Of a stretch of DNA of 64,000 bases, positions 1 through 9,526 are shown in pieces; the stretch's first letter is position 1, and every line of letters starts with the position of its first letter. This stretch comes from Lentisphaerota bacterium (GTDB lineage: Bacteria; Verrucomicrobiota; Lentisphaeria; Victivallales; Victivallaceae): the NCBI GenBank assembly GCA_015061775.1, contig SUVY01000005.1:1-64000 (forward strand), written 5' to 3'. The notes below the pieces were generated by a model, which was not told the DNA's origin, searched no databases, and saw only the letters and a program-made list of their open reading frames with translations. Both the position numbers and the translations under genes were made by a program.

Positions 1-103
1 AGAAAAGAAGTTTTCCCTCTCTCCCCGCGCCCCTCTCACCCTTTCAAGAAAAGCGAAAAAACTTTTTTATTTACTTTTACCTACCTTTGTCGGGAACAGA
101 GCC
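1..103. repeat. Repeat family A, partial copy at window edge
   Basis: The stretch ends in a CTTTTACCTACCTTTGTCGG...GAACAGAGCC block that is the reverse complement of the left end of the full copy at 35839-36037. It also holds the TTTCAAGAAAAGCG block seen in the copies at 18428, 33846 and 34433. It lies directly upstream of the alpha-galactosidase gene, so the leader of that gene probably contains the element. The left part is cut off by the window. Confidence 0.75.
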
Positions 104-137
104 TTCTGAAAATCAATGCATTAAATCAGGTGATCAA

Positions 138-2183
138 ATGAAAGAGACTATCAAGCTTCCGTTCTGCACGGAGTTCATGTATGACAAAGATACTGCCTCC
201 CTCACGCTGACCTCCCTGCTGGGAATGTCCTGCGCGTTTGGAGGGTACGACCGAGACTACTCCGACTCCGGAGCCGCCGTCATCTGCGCAGACTCGATGC
301 GGCTTGAGGGCAAAAAACTCAAATACCGCGTTTCTGAAGTAAAAAACGACTCCTTTTGTTTTGACGTCACCGATGAAAACAGCCGGATCAAACTTGAGTG
401 CCGCTGGATATTCGATACTGCACACAAAGTCATTTCCTGCAATTATACTTTGGTAAATACGCGTGACAAAACATTGACGGTGCGCCGTGCCCTTCCCCGC
501 TGGGTGTTTTCCCCGGGGAGATACCGTCTGCATTATCAGGAGAGCCGCTGGCTCGCCGAAAGTCTTCCGCGCTGCACCGAACTCAACGGAGCAGATATCA
601 ACCTGCACGCAAGAGCAGCCCGCTCAAGCTGCGGAAACACTCCGTTCTGCATCCTTGAGGACATGGAAAACTCCGCAGCAGCCGCATTTCACGTCGTACC
701 GCGCGGAAACTGGACGATACAGATACACAGCCGCATCCTCAGCTGCGAAGCGGCGATGCCGGTCATTGAAGCGGGATTGTCCGATTCCGATTTGTTTTTC
801 CCGCTCGGAGCGGGAGAACGGCTTGAGCTTCCGGAGGTCATCATTACAGAAGTCCCCCAGTGTGACCCGGGACTTGCCGGCGCGCTGATACAGAAGTATT
901 TCATCAACAACAGGCTTCCGGAAAATCTGAATACTCCGCCGGTAGTTTACAACTCCTGGCTCTACCGCTTCACAGGCTTCACAGCTCCGCAGCTAAGAAT
1001 GCAGCTCTCCGCCGCCAAAAAGATCGGCTGCGAAGTATTTATAGTCGATGCCGGATGGTTCGGAGGTGATGACTGGTATGAGAGCGTCGGCGACTGGCAG
1101 GAAAAACCGCAAGAGCCCTTCTTCGGAAACATGGCGTCCTTCGCCGATGAAGTGCGCGCAAGCGGTCTTGATTTCGGCTTCTGGATGGAGCCGGAACGCT
1201 GGGCGGAAAAAGCATCGATACGCAAAGAACACCCTGAGTGGTTTCCCGACCACTCTTTCCGCATCGACCTCGACCTGCCGGAGGCGGCAGAGCATTTTAT
1301 CGGCTCCATCCGCAAAAACATCAAAAAATTCAACGCGAAGTACATCAAGCTTGACTTCAACTCAGACATGGGATACGATGAGAGCGGCAGAGAGCTTCAC
1401 AGCTACTGCACAAAACTTACAGAGCTTCTGAAACAGCTCAGAAAAGAATTTCCGGAGCTTGTCATCGAAAACTGCGGTTCCGGCTCGCTCCGCAACGATC
1501 TTGCGACTTCCATGCTCTACGACGTCGCCTTTGTAAGCGACCATGCCCATTTGTTTGAGAATTTGCGGATACGGCAGGGACTCTTTGCCCGCACCATTCC
1601 GGGACGCACCCTCAACTGGGCTGTGACCCGCCCTGCCCCGGAACGCAGGACAAAGGTATATGATCATGAGCTCGTTCTCGGATGCACCTCTGCGTCATGG
1701 GACGAAGGAGCATTGTTCGACGTTGACTTTATCATGAGTTCCGCCCTGCTCGGAGTTCCGGGTTTTTCCGGAGACCTTGCCGGACTTGCTCCGGAAATAC
1801 TCGACCGTTACGCGGAATATATCGCCTTTTACAAAGAAAACCGGGAGTTCTTCGTCAACTCTCACGTCTATCAGCTCAATTTCAATTATATTCCGGAAGA
1901 TGACTGTGGAAATATCCTCGCGTTCCAGATGCAGGACAGCGGCTCTTCCGACTCACTCGTATTCGCCTACTCGAGCGGCTTCTCGCGCCGCGACAGACGC
2001 AGATTCAAACTGCACGCTCTTATTCCGGATAAAACCTACCGGGTGACCCGGCTGTTCGCCAAAGAAGAGGAGACTTCCACCGCGAGCGGAGCCGACCTCA
2101 TGCAGTACGGAGCAGATTGTTCATTCATTCCAAGCAATTTTGTCCGTCACTCAGGAGCAATATACAAGATAACAGAGTTATGA
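138..2183 (+). CDS. Alpha-galactosidase, GH36 family
   Basis: A 681-residue enzyme expected to release terminal alpha-galactose from raffinose-type oligosaccharides or galactomannan. The N-terminal half is a beta-rich domain and the centre is a TIM barrel. The nucleophile motif YIKLDFNSD puts the catalytic Asp near residue 406, and the acid/base is the Asp of VSDH near 468; NCGSGSLRND lies between them, as in GH36/clan D. Length matches the family (about 650-740). No signal peptide is visible, so it probably acts in the cytoplasm. The start at 138 is chosen over an upstream TTG (87) because AGGTGA sits four bases before it. The next gene begins 22 bp downstream. Family is secure; substrate is inferred. 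Confidence 0.9.
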   Translation: MKETIKLPFCTEFMYDKDTASLTLTSLLGMSCAFGGYDRDYSDSGAAVICADSMRLEGKKLKYRVSEVKNDSFCFDVTDENSRIKLECRWIFDTAHKVISCNYTLVNTRDKTLTVRRALPRWVFSPGRYRLHYQESRWLAESLPRCTELNGADINLHARAARSSCGNTPFCILEDMENSAAAAFHVVPRGNWTIQIHSRILSCEAAMPVIEAGLSDSDLFFPLGAGERLELPEVIITEVPQCDPGLAGALIQKYFINNRLPENLNTPPVVYNSWLYRFTGFTAPQLRMQLSAAKKIGCEVFIVDAGWFGGDDWYESVGDWQEKPQEPFFGNMASFADEVRASGLDFGFWMEPERWAEKASIRKEHPEWFPDHSFRIDLDLPEAAEHFIGSIRKNIKKFNAKYIKLDFNSDMGYDESGRELHSYCTKLTELLKQLRKEFPELVIENCGSGSLRNDLATSMLYDVAFVSDHAHLFENLRIRQGLFARTIPGRTLNWAVTRPAPERRTKVYDHELVLGCTSASWDEGALFDVDFIMSSALLGVPGFSGDLAGLAPEILDRYAEYIAFYKENREFFVNSHVYQLNFNYIPEDDCGNILAFQMQDSGSSDSLVFAYSSGFSRRDRRRFKLHALIPDKTYRVTRLFAKEEETSTASGADLMQYGADCSFIPSNFVRHSGAIYKITEL

Positions 2184-2205
2184 TCATATAATGTAGAGGA
2201 AAAAA

Positions 2206-5200
2206 ATGAATCTATTTATCACAAGCGGAGGCATACAGCATGATTTCGCCGAGAATGCGTCCGGAGTATATTATTACGAAGGAGACACTCTTGTTTCCCA
2301 TGCGATGACTATAAGCGGCATCACCAACAGCGGAACCATCATCGTCGAATCAGGCGGACTTGTTCAGGATATCGTTCCGGACCGTCCCGCAACCTCCTCC
2401 ACTCTCATCGAAGTCAATAGCGGCGGCAAAGCAGAAGATCTGGAATTATGTCGAAAAATGACGATCAACAACGGAGGAACTGCGGATAATATCAATGCAA
2501 AAGGCATGCTTTCCACCATGGGGTCATGGACTCCGGAGCTGACTGTCAACGCCGGAGGAAGTCTGACGAACCTTGAAGCGTATGCTGCCAACATAACCGT
2601 CAAACAGGGGGCTTCTGTCGGTGGAGCTTTGTTAAATGCATTTTCCGTAATGAATTTGTACGGCGACGGTGTAAACATCACAGTTAACGGTTATTACGGC
2701 CCCTCCCCAAGTATGAATAGCTATGTTAACATTTGGCGCGGAACTCTCAATCTGTATGGAAAAGCCTCCAACACCACCATTGCAAGATATGGTTCAGTCA
2801 ACATTCACTCAGGAGCCGTCGCTTCAGGCATAACCACCCAGGGAGAGCTGCATATAAACAGCGGAGCTTCGGCAACCGACATAACCATTGCAGGAGGTAA
2901 GACTTGCTGCGCCGGCAACGCAAAAAACATCATCATTTCTGGAGGAATTGCAGAAATCAAAGATGGCGCAGTTGTCGAAAACGTTCAAGTCCACATCGGA
3001 AACGCTCTCTATATCTCTTCAGGAGCATCCGTAACCGACATTAAAGAAAACGGCGGGGTCGTTCTGGTTGAATCAGGCGCGGTCGTCAGTTTTGCACAAT
3101 ATACCGCCGAAAATCTGACACTCACCGGCAGAGCAACCATCCACTCTGGAACAGTTTTCAAAAACGCCACAGCAAACAATGCGTCGGTACACATCTATTC
3201 GGGCGGCATCGCTGAAAGCATCCTCACAAATAAGGGAACTCTTTATGTTGAAAGCGGAGGAACCGCCTCCATCGCATTCAATCCGTGGGAAAAAGCAGCG
3301 ATAACCAGCGATGCAGGTGCTGTCATAACCTATCTTGCCCCGACATCTCAAATGTATCTCGGCAACTTCAAAGGCGGTCTCATCGGAACTGCCAATTCAT
3401 ACACAGAAGTCACCAGAAGCAACTATATCCATACGTATAACGACTGTCACGCCTCCGGCTTCAAGGTCAACGGCGGTACATACATCATGTCGCAGGGAGC
3501 TTCCGCCGAAGAGACCAGCATCAACGATTCAGGAAGAGTATCCGTCTGTTACGGTGCTCAAGCCCGAAACACCATCGTCAACGCAGGCGGAAGCATGATC
3601 GTATCCAATGGCGGAAAAGCTGACACCACGACCGTTTACAGCAGAGGAAACATCTCTGTACTCGCCGGAGCATCAGCCTCAAACATCATCGTCCTCAATG
3701 GCGGCGGCATCGAACTTGCTATTGAAAAAGGTACTTTTGCTCAGGGAGAATCCGCAGGTTCTGCATTTGATATGCGCGACGGTTACCTCAGCGGCTACCG
3801 CGTAAACGCTGCAACGACTGTTGGAAACGGCGGAGTTCTTTATGACACAACTCTCTGTAACGGAAATTGGGACCAACACAACACAGGCTTGATGATCAGC
3901 AGCGGAGGATTGGCTTCCAAAACTGCCGGTTCAGGTGTGGTCAATGTCTTTTCCGGCGGCTCGGCTATTGATACGGTACTCTCCGGAGGCGGAGTCAATG
4001 TTTTCGATGGAGGAGTTGCCAAAACCATCTCCATCTCAAACAGTGCAAGAACAACCGTATATGGCGGTGCTTCCGCAAGCGGAATAACCGGCAGTAACGG
4101 AAGACTTTTTATATACAATGGCGCATTTGCAAGCGATATATCCTTCAACGGCGGTGATATAAATATATTCAGCGGCGCATTTGCCGAAGATATCAATATC
4201 ACAAGCGCGCATCTGAGGTTTTCCAGCGGAGGAACAGCATCCGACACTACCATCAACGCAGGCGGCCATCTCTTTGCCTCAAGCGGAGCTTTTGCAGATG
4301 ACACCACCATCAACTGCTGGGGCAACGCCTCCGTCTTTGCCGGAGGAGTCATGCAGGATACTGCCATCAAAACCGGCGGCAAACTCACCCTCGTAAGCGG
4401 AGGTCTTCACAAGGGAGAGCTGAATATCGAATCAGGCGGCTCCGCACTCGCATACGCCGGAACCACTATCGATTTCACCGTTGCAGGCAGAACCGTTCAG
4501 GACGGATATCTTATAAATGACCTCAGCGCGATAAAATACAATCCGACCTACACTATCACTGTATCTTCCGACCTTGAACAGGGTATATACAAGCTCGCTC
4601 AATACGCCGGTTCCCTCAGAGGCACAATCACCATCAAAAATGAAAACGGCAGTATCGGAAAAATCTCCGTAAACGGCGAATCATTTGAATACAACGGCGT
4701 CGAATACACTCTCAATAATATAAACAGCAATCTCACGCTCACCGTTTACAAAGGAGAGGATATCACTCCGTGCCGCACAGATATCTACGGTACAGGCGTA
4801 AGTCAGATACTCGCGTGGGATAAAAACAAAGGTACTGTCGGAGCCATCTACAACGACGGCGTCAACCAGGTTCACTGGAGAGGTATCTGGGATTGGGGCG
4901 ACACAGAAACCGAACTCTGGAGAGTCGCTGGAGCCGGATTTTTTGATGGCAGCGATGTACTCCACGACGGCGTCCTGCTCTACAACGGCAAAGGTGACCG
5001 TTTCGCCTCTTGGACTAACCTCAGCATCGGCAGTTACGGCTACACCGACCTCTGGAAAGTTGCCGGCTCCTTCAACACCAAGACTCTCGCTGATCTTGAC
5101 GGCAATCAATACGATGACATCCTCATCTACGATGGAAACGGCAGCATCGGTGTCGTCCTTGACGGAACCCATTACCGCGATATCTGGCACGTCGAAGAGG

Positions 5201-5700
5201 GAGGCAGCTCCATCTGGCAGCTCGAAGGCGCAGGCAGTTTCGGGGAAGGAATGGATAAGCTTGTCATGCTCAATAAATCCAATAATCACGTCTATCTCTG
5301 GACCAACAACGACACCTCTTTTGAGACGTGGAACTGGTCTGCCAAAGATGCTGGAAAGCTCGCCTCCGGATGGGAAATCGCCGCCATCGGCGACTTTGAG
5401 GGCGACGGCACAGACGACATCATGGTTCTCGACCGCAGCACCAACAACGTCTGGGTATGGGATGACGGAAACAGCCAGACCAAACGCTGGCGCGGCACCC
5501 TCGGAGAAGGCTTCGAGATCGAAGCCGTCGGAGACTATAACGGCGACGGAAAAGAAGATCTGCTCCTGCGCGAACACAACTCCGGCTGGGGCGGTCTCGG
5601 CTACTGGGGCGCAGGTTACGCAGGAAACTGGGTCGATTTCAACGCCCGTATCGAAACCGACACCCGCATCTCAGGCAGCGTTTTTGAAATCATAGCGTAA
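2206..5700 (+). CDS. Giant AIDA-type repeat protein with C-terminal FG-GAP-like repeats
   Basis: A 1164-residue protein in two halves. Residues 1 to about 770 are a run of roughly 19-21-residue strand-loop-strand units built on SGG/SGA, INxGG and VxSGG, as in AIDA/autotransporter passenger repeats. Residues from about 855 to the end contain FG-GAP/VCBS-like units with Asp-rich calcium-loop motifs (DLDGNQYDDI, GDFEGDGTDDI, GDYNGDGKEDL), rich in Trp. It starts MNLFITSGG with no signal peptide, and there is no C-terminal beta-barrel domain, so it is not a classical autotransporter. The last residues are hydrophobic (VFEIIA), which would suit a C-terminal secretion signal, but that is a guess. 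Likely a surface or secreted adhesin/carbohydrate-binding protein. It follows the alpha-galactosidase by 22 bp with an AGAGGA ribosome site. Confidence 0.75.
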   Translation: MNLFITSGGIQHDFAENASGVYYYEGDTLVSHAMTISGITNSGTIIVESGGLVQDIVPDRPATSSTLIEVNSGGKAEDLELCRKMTINNGGTADNINAKGMLSTMGSWTPELTVNAGGSLTNLEAYAANITVKQGASVGGALLNAFSVMNLYGDGVNITVNGYYGPSPSMNSYVNIWRGTLNLYGKASNTTIARYGSVNIHSGAVASGITTQGELHINSGASATDITIAGGKTCCAGNAKNIIISGGIAEIKDGAVVENVQVHIGNALYISSGASVTDIKENGGVVLVESGAVVSFAQYTAENLTLTGRATIHSGTVFKNATANNASVHIYSGGIAESILTNKGTLYVESGGTASIAFNPWEKAAITSDAGAVITYLAPTSQMYLGNFKGGLIGTANSYTEVTRSNYIHTYNDCHASGFKVNGGTYIMSQGASAEETSINDSGRVSVCYGAQARNTIVNAGGSMIVSNGGKADTTTVYSRGNISVLAGASASNIIVLNGGGIELAIEKGTFAQGESAGSAFDMRDGYLSGYRVNAATTVGNGGVLYDTTLCNGNWDQHNTGLMISSGGLASKTAGSGVVNVFSGGSAIDTVLSGGGVNVFDGGVAKTISISNSARTTVYGGASASGITGSNGRLFIYNGAFASDISFNGGDINIFSGAFAEDINITSAHLRFSSGGTASDTTINAGGHLFASSGAFADDTTINCWGNASVFAGGVMQDTAIKTGGKLTLVSGGLHKGELNIESGGSALAYAGTTIDFTVAGRTVQDGYLINDLSAIKYNPTYTITVSSDLEQGIYKLAQYAGSLRGTITIKNENGSIGKISVNGESFEYNGVEYTLNNINSNLTLTVYKGEDITPCRTDIYGTGVSQILAWDKNKGTVGAIYNDGVNQVHWRGIWDWGDTETELWRVAGAGFFDGSDVLHDGVLLYNGKGDRFASWTNLSIGSYGYTDLWKVAGSFNTKTLADLDGNQYDDILIYDGNGSIGVVLDGTHYRDIWHVEEGGSSIWQLEGAGSFGEGMDKLVMLNKSNNHVYLWTNNDTSFETWNWSAKDAGKLASGWEIAAIGDFEGDGTDDIMVLDRSTNNVWVWDDGNSQTKRWRGTLGEGFEIEAVGDYNGDGKEDLLLREHNSGWGGLGYWGAGYAGNWVDFNARIETDTRISGSVFEIIA

Positions 5701-5725
5701 ACATTTCCACAACAGATTATTTACT

Positions 5726-6634
5726 ATGAAAGAATTTTGTTACGATCTGTCAAGTCAGGAAATCAAAAAATACAACCGCAGTTTTCCGCAATACACTTCT
5801 CAGGAGGGGCTTGCCAATGCACTGCACCGCCTCGGTTTGAGAAAGGGAAACAAGGTAATCGTCCACTCATCGCTCGGTTCTCTTGGAACTTTTGAGGGTG
5901 GCGCAGAAGGCGTCTGCCGCGTCCTGATGGAATATATATCAAACGAGGGAACTCTGATGATGCCGGGACTGGTAAAATACCCGTCCAACGGAGAGGATTT
6001 TACATATATTCCGGAAACTACTCCGGTGGGTGTTGGACTTATTCCCGACACCTTCCGCAAGTTTGACGGAGTCCTCCGCTCGCTCGACCCCACCCACTCT
6101 TTTTCGGTCTGGGGCAAAGACAAAATCAAATACATCAAAGATCACCACAAACTGCCGACCATGCACCGCAACAACCCCCTCGGACTGCTCGAACAGGATG
6201 GAGGATACTGTCTGCTCATCGGATGTCCGACCAGGACGACCTTTATGCACGTGGTCGAAACAGCCTGCGGCGCCTCCTGTCTCGGTTCCCGAACCGAGGA
6301 GTACCCCGCAGTTATTTCGGGGCAGAAAGTCAAACTCCGCGGCTGGGGCTGGCGCAACGGAGAGTGCCGCGCTCTGCGGCATCAGGAAATTTTCGACTAT
6401 ATGCGCGACAACAACTCTTTGAGTGAATGTATGCTCGGAAGATGCCATTTGATGCTCTTTAAACTCTCAGCATACCGTGAAAGCTACTCCCGGCTTCTTA
6501 CTGCCAAAGAAAACGGCTGCGCCGGATGCCCCGTAACTGTGCGGAAAGTAGCTCAGAGTGTCGAAAGCGACTGGGATTTCATAAACGGCTGTCTGAAAGA
6601 GTCCGACGCCTTCACCGGAGACTTTTTCAGCTGA
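5726..6634 (+). CDS. AAC(3)-family N-acetyltransferase
   Basis: A 302-residue member of the antibiotic_NAT fold, whose known members acetylate the 3-amino group of aminoglycosides or other amino-sugar compounds with acetyl-CoA. The signatures are VIVHSSLGSLG near residue 35, EGTLMMPG near 72, SLDPTHSFSVWG near 117 and a CPTRTTFMHVVE segment carrying the expected catalytic His. Length is slightly above the usual 260-290. It begins 25 bp after the giant repeat protein and its stop overlaps the end of the convergent HD gene by 8 bp. Chromosomal homologues in environmental and gut bacteria often have no resistance role; a sugar- or peptide-modifying function is equally possible. Confidence 0.75.
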   Translation: MKEFCYDLSSQEIKKYNRSFPQYTSQEGLANALHRLGLRKGNKVIVHSSLGSLGTFEGGAEGVCRVLMEYISNEGTLMMPGLVKYPSNGEDFTYIPETTPVGVGLIPDTFRKFDGVLRSLDPTHSFSVWGKDKIKYIKDHHKLPTMHRNNPLGLLEQDGGYCLLIGCPTRTTFMHVVETACGASCLGSRTEEYPAVISGQKVKLRGWGWRNGECRALRHQEIFDYMRDNNSLSECMLGRCHLMLFKLSAYRESYSRLLTAKENGCAGCPVTVRKVAQSVESDWDFINGCLKESDAFTGDFFS

Positions 6635-7250
6635 GCCACCCCTGTTTCACAGCAAGGGAAATGCTCTTATCTACCCAGATATAAACCTGCGGCATAAACT
6701 CCTTTATGCACGCCATGCGTTTTTCGACCTGAACTTTCGTCACAGGAGTTGCCGCATTGCGCCAGGTATAGCCTTCGGTGAGCATATTATGGAAAAACGG
6801 CTGCAGTTTATCCAGGCAGTTGGCGTATTTTGCATCGGCAGTCACGGAAGCATCAAACTCTTTCCAGAGAGAGCAAATCCGGCTGCCCTGCTCAGCGGGA
6901 AGCATGGAAAAGAGTTTTTCCGCCGCCGCGTTTTCCCGCTCGCTTTTGCTCTTGTTGCCCTCGGTGTCGTAGGCAAAAGTATCTCCGGCATATATCTCGA
7001 TCAAATCGTGCACCAGCAGCATCTCGACTGCGTGGTGAAGATCGATCTTTTCCAGAGAATACTCCTCAAAAAGCAGAGCCATTACTGCGATGTGCCATGA
7101 GTGTTCGGCATCGTTTTCGCAACGGCTGCGGTCGAGCAGAAGCGTGCGGCGCAGAACTGAAGTCATCCGGTCTATTTCGGCAGTGAACTTCAACTGCGCA
7201 TCAAGCCGGATATTTCCGCTTGCAAACAACTCTTCTGAAAAATCCATCAC
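6627..7250 (-). CDS. HD-domain hydrolase (YfbR/HDDC2-like)
   Basis: A 207-residue single-domain protein with the HD metal site: His in ENDAEHSWH near residue 46, HD in LLVHDLIEIYAGDTF near 82 and a further conserved Asp. Relatives such as YfbR are 5'-deoxynucleotidases, and the broader group is annotated as HD-superfamily hydrolases (HD_3). Two start Met codons are adjacent at 7250 and 7247; either is possible. It is convergent with and overlaps the acetyltransferase gene. To its right, upstream of the gene, is repeat B. Probable nucleotide or phosphate-ester hydrolase in the cytoplasm; the substrate cannot be told from sequence. Confidence 0.8.
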   Translation of the reverse strand: MMDFSEELFASGNIRLDAQLKFTAEIDRMTSVLRRTLLLDRSRCENDAEHSWHIAVMALLFEEYSLEKIDLHHAVEMLLVHDLIEIYAGDTFAYDTEGNKSKSERENAAAEKLFSMLPAEQGSRICSLWKEFDASVTADAKYANCLDKLQPFFHNMLTEGYTWRNAATPVTKVQVEKRMACIKEFMPQVYIWVDKSISLAVKQGWLS

Positions 7251-7324
7251 ACTCTTCTTTCTGCTCTTTGATGACTGGCGTGGTATAACATTTATTGCAA
7301 CTCATCAAATATACCGCAAACCAG

Positions 7325-7467
7325 ATATTTTGTCAAATACGCAAAACGGTATATTTCCAATCGGCGGATGTAGTGCGGAGCAATGTCGTGTTTTGCGGCG
7401 AATACAGCAAGGGAGTGTACTTTTGTACACGACCGCCGCGATGCAGCCGCAAGGCGCGAGATTGACC
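7325..7467. repeat. Repeat family B, copy 1
   Basis: Two blocks are shared with a second copy at 18723-18796: ATATTTTGTCAAATACGCAA... at 7325-7348 and GCAAGGCGCGAGATTGACC at 7449-7467. Between them lie a GTGTAC/TTTT/GTACAC hairpin (7415-7430) and an enclosing GCGGCG/CGCCGC pair (7395-7400 with 7434-7439). The gap 7251-7559 holds no gene; this element occupies most of it. Confidence 0.65.
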
Positions 7468-7559
7468 GCAATGCGCCGCCGCGGGTTAGATGTATTCACT
7501 ACCGTTGAAACAATATCAGCAATTTAACATAAAAGCCGCATCTTTCAAGGATTTCCGTA

Positions 7560-7588
7560 TTGACTTTTGTTCTTTTGTATGCTATATT
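7560..7588 (+). promoter_or_regulatory. rpsA promoter
   Basis: TTGACT (7560-7565), a 17 bp spacer, then TATATT (7583-7588). This predicts transcription from about 7595 and a leader of about 105 nt before rpsA. Confidence 0.7.
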
Positions 7589-7624
7589 ATACACCATCTG
7601 TGAATATTTTGCAGATAAAGACGG

Positions 7625-7654
7625 TTCCTGTGCCGCACGGTGCGGCTGCAGGAA
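7625..7654 (+). promoter_or_regulatory. Hairpin in rpsA 5' leader
   Basis: TTCCTG and GCCGCA pair with TGCGGC and CAGGAA around a CGG loop, with a small internal bulge, giving a 12 bp stem. It is followed by about 40 unpaired, C/A-rich bases up to the rpsA ATG, with no Shine-Dalgarno. rpsA in other bacteria is autoregulated through a structured, SD-poor leader; the same is inferred here. Confidence 0.5.
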
Positions 7655-7699
7655 GTATAGAAACAAACCAACCAACAACAAAACAGAAACAACCAAATT

Positions 7700-9427
<1,728 letters not shown>

Positions 9428-9438
9428 TTTCGTTCCAG

Positions 9439-9480
9439 AACGCCGGACGGTCCAAAAACAGCCGTCCGGCGTTTTTTCTT
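9439..9480 (+). terminator. rpsA terminator
   Basis: AACGCCGGACGG (9439-9450) pairs perfectly with CCGTCCGGCGTT (9462-9473), followed by a T-rich run. Confidence 0.92.
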
Positions 9481-9526
9481 TTAAACTTTCTGCGGATTTT
9501 CCTGTCCGCCGCCTCAAGGAAACAAG

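Noticed and set aside
5726-6634. Calling the AAC(3) homologue an antibiotic resistance gene
   Set aside because: No mobile context, a chromosomal setting with carbohydrate genes, and the family includes many non-resistance members.
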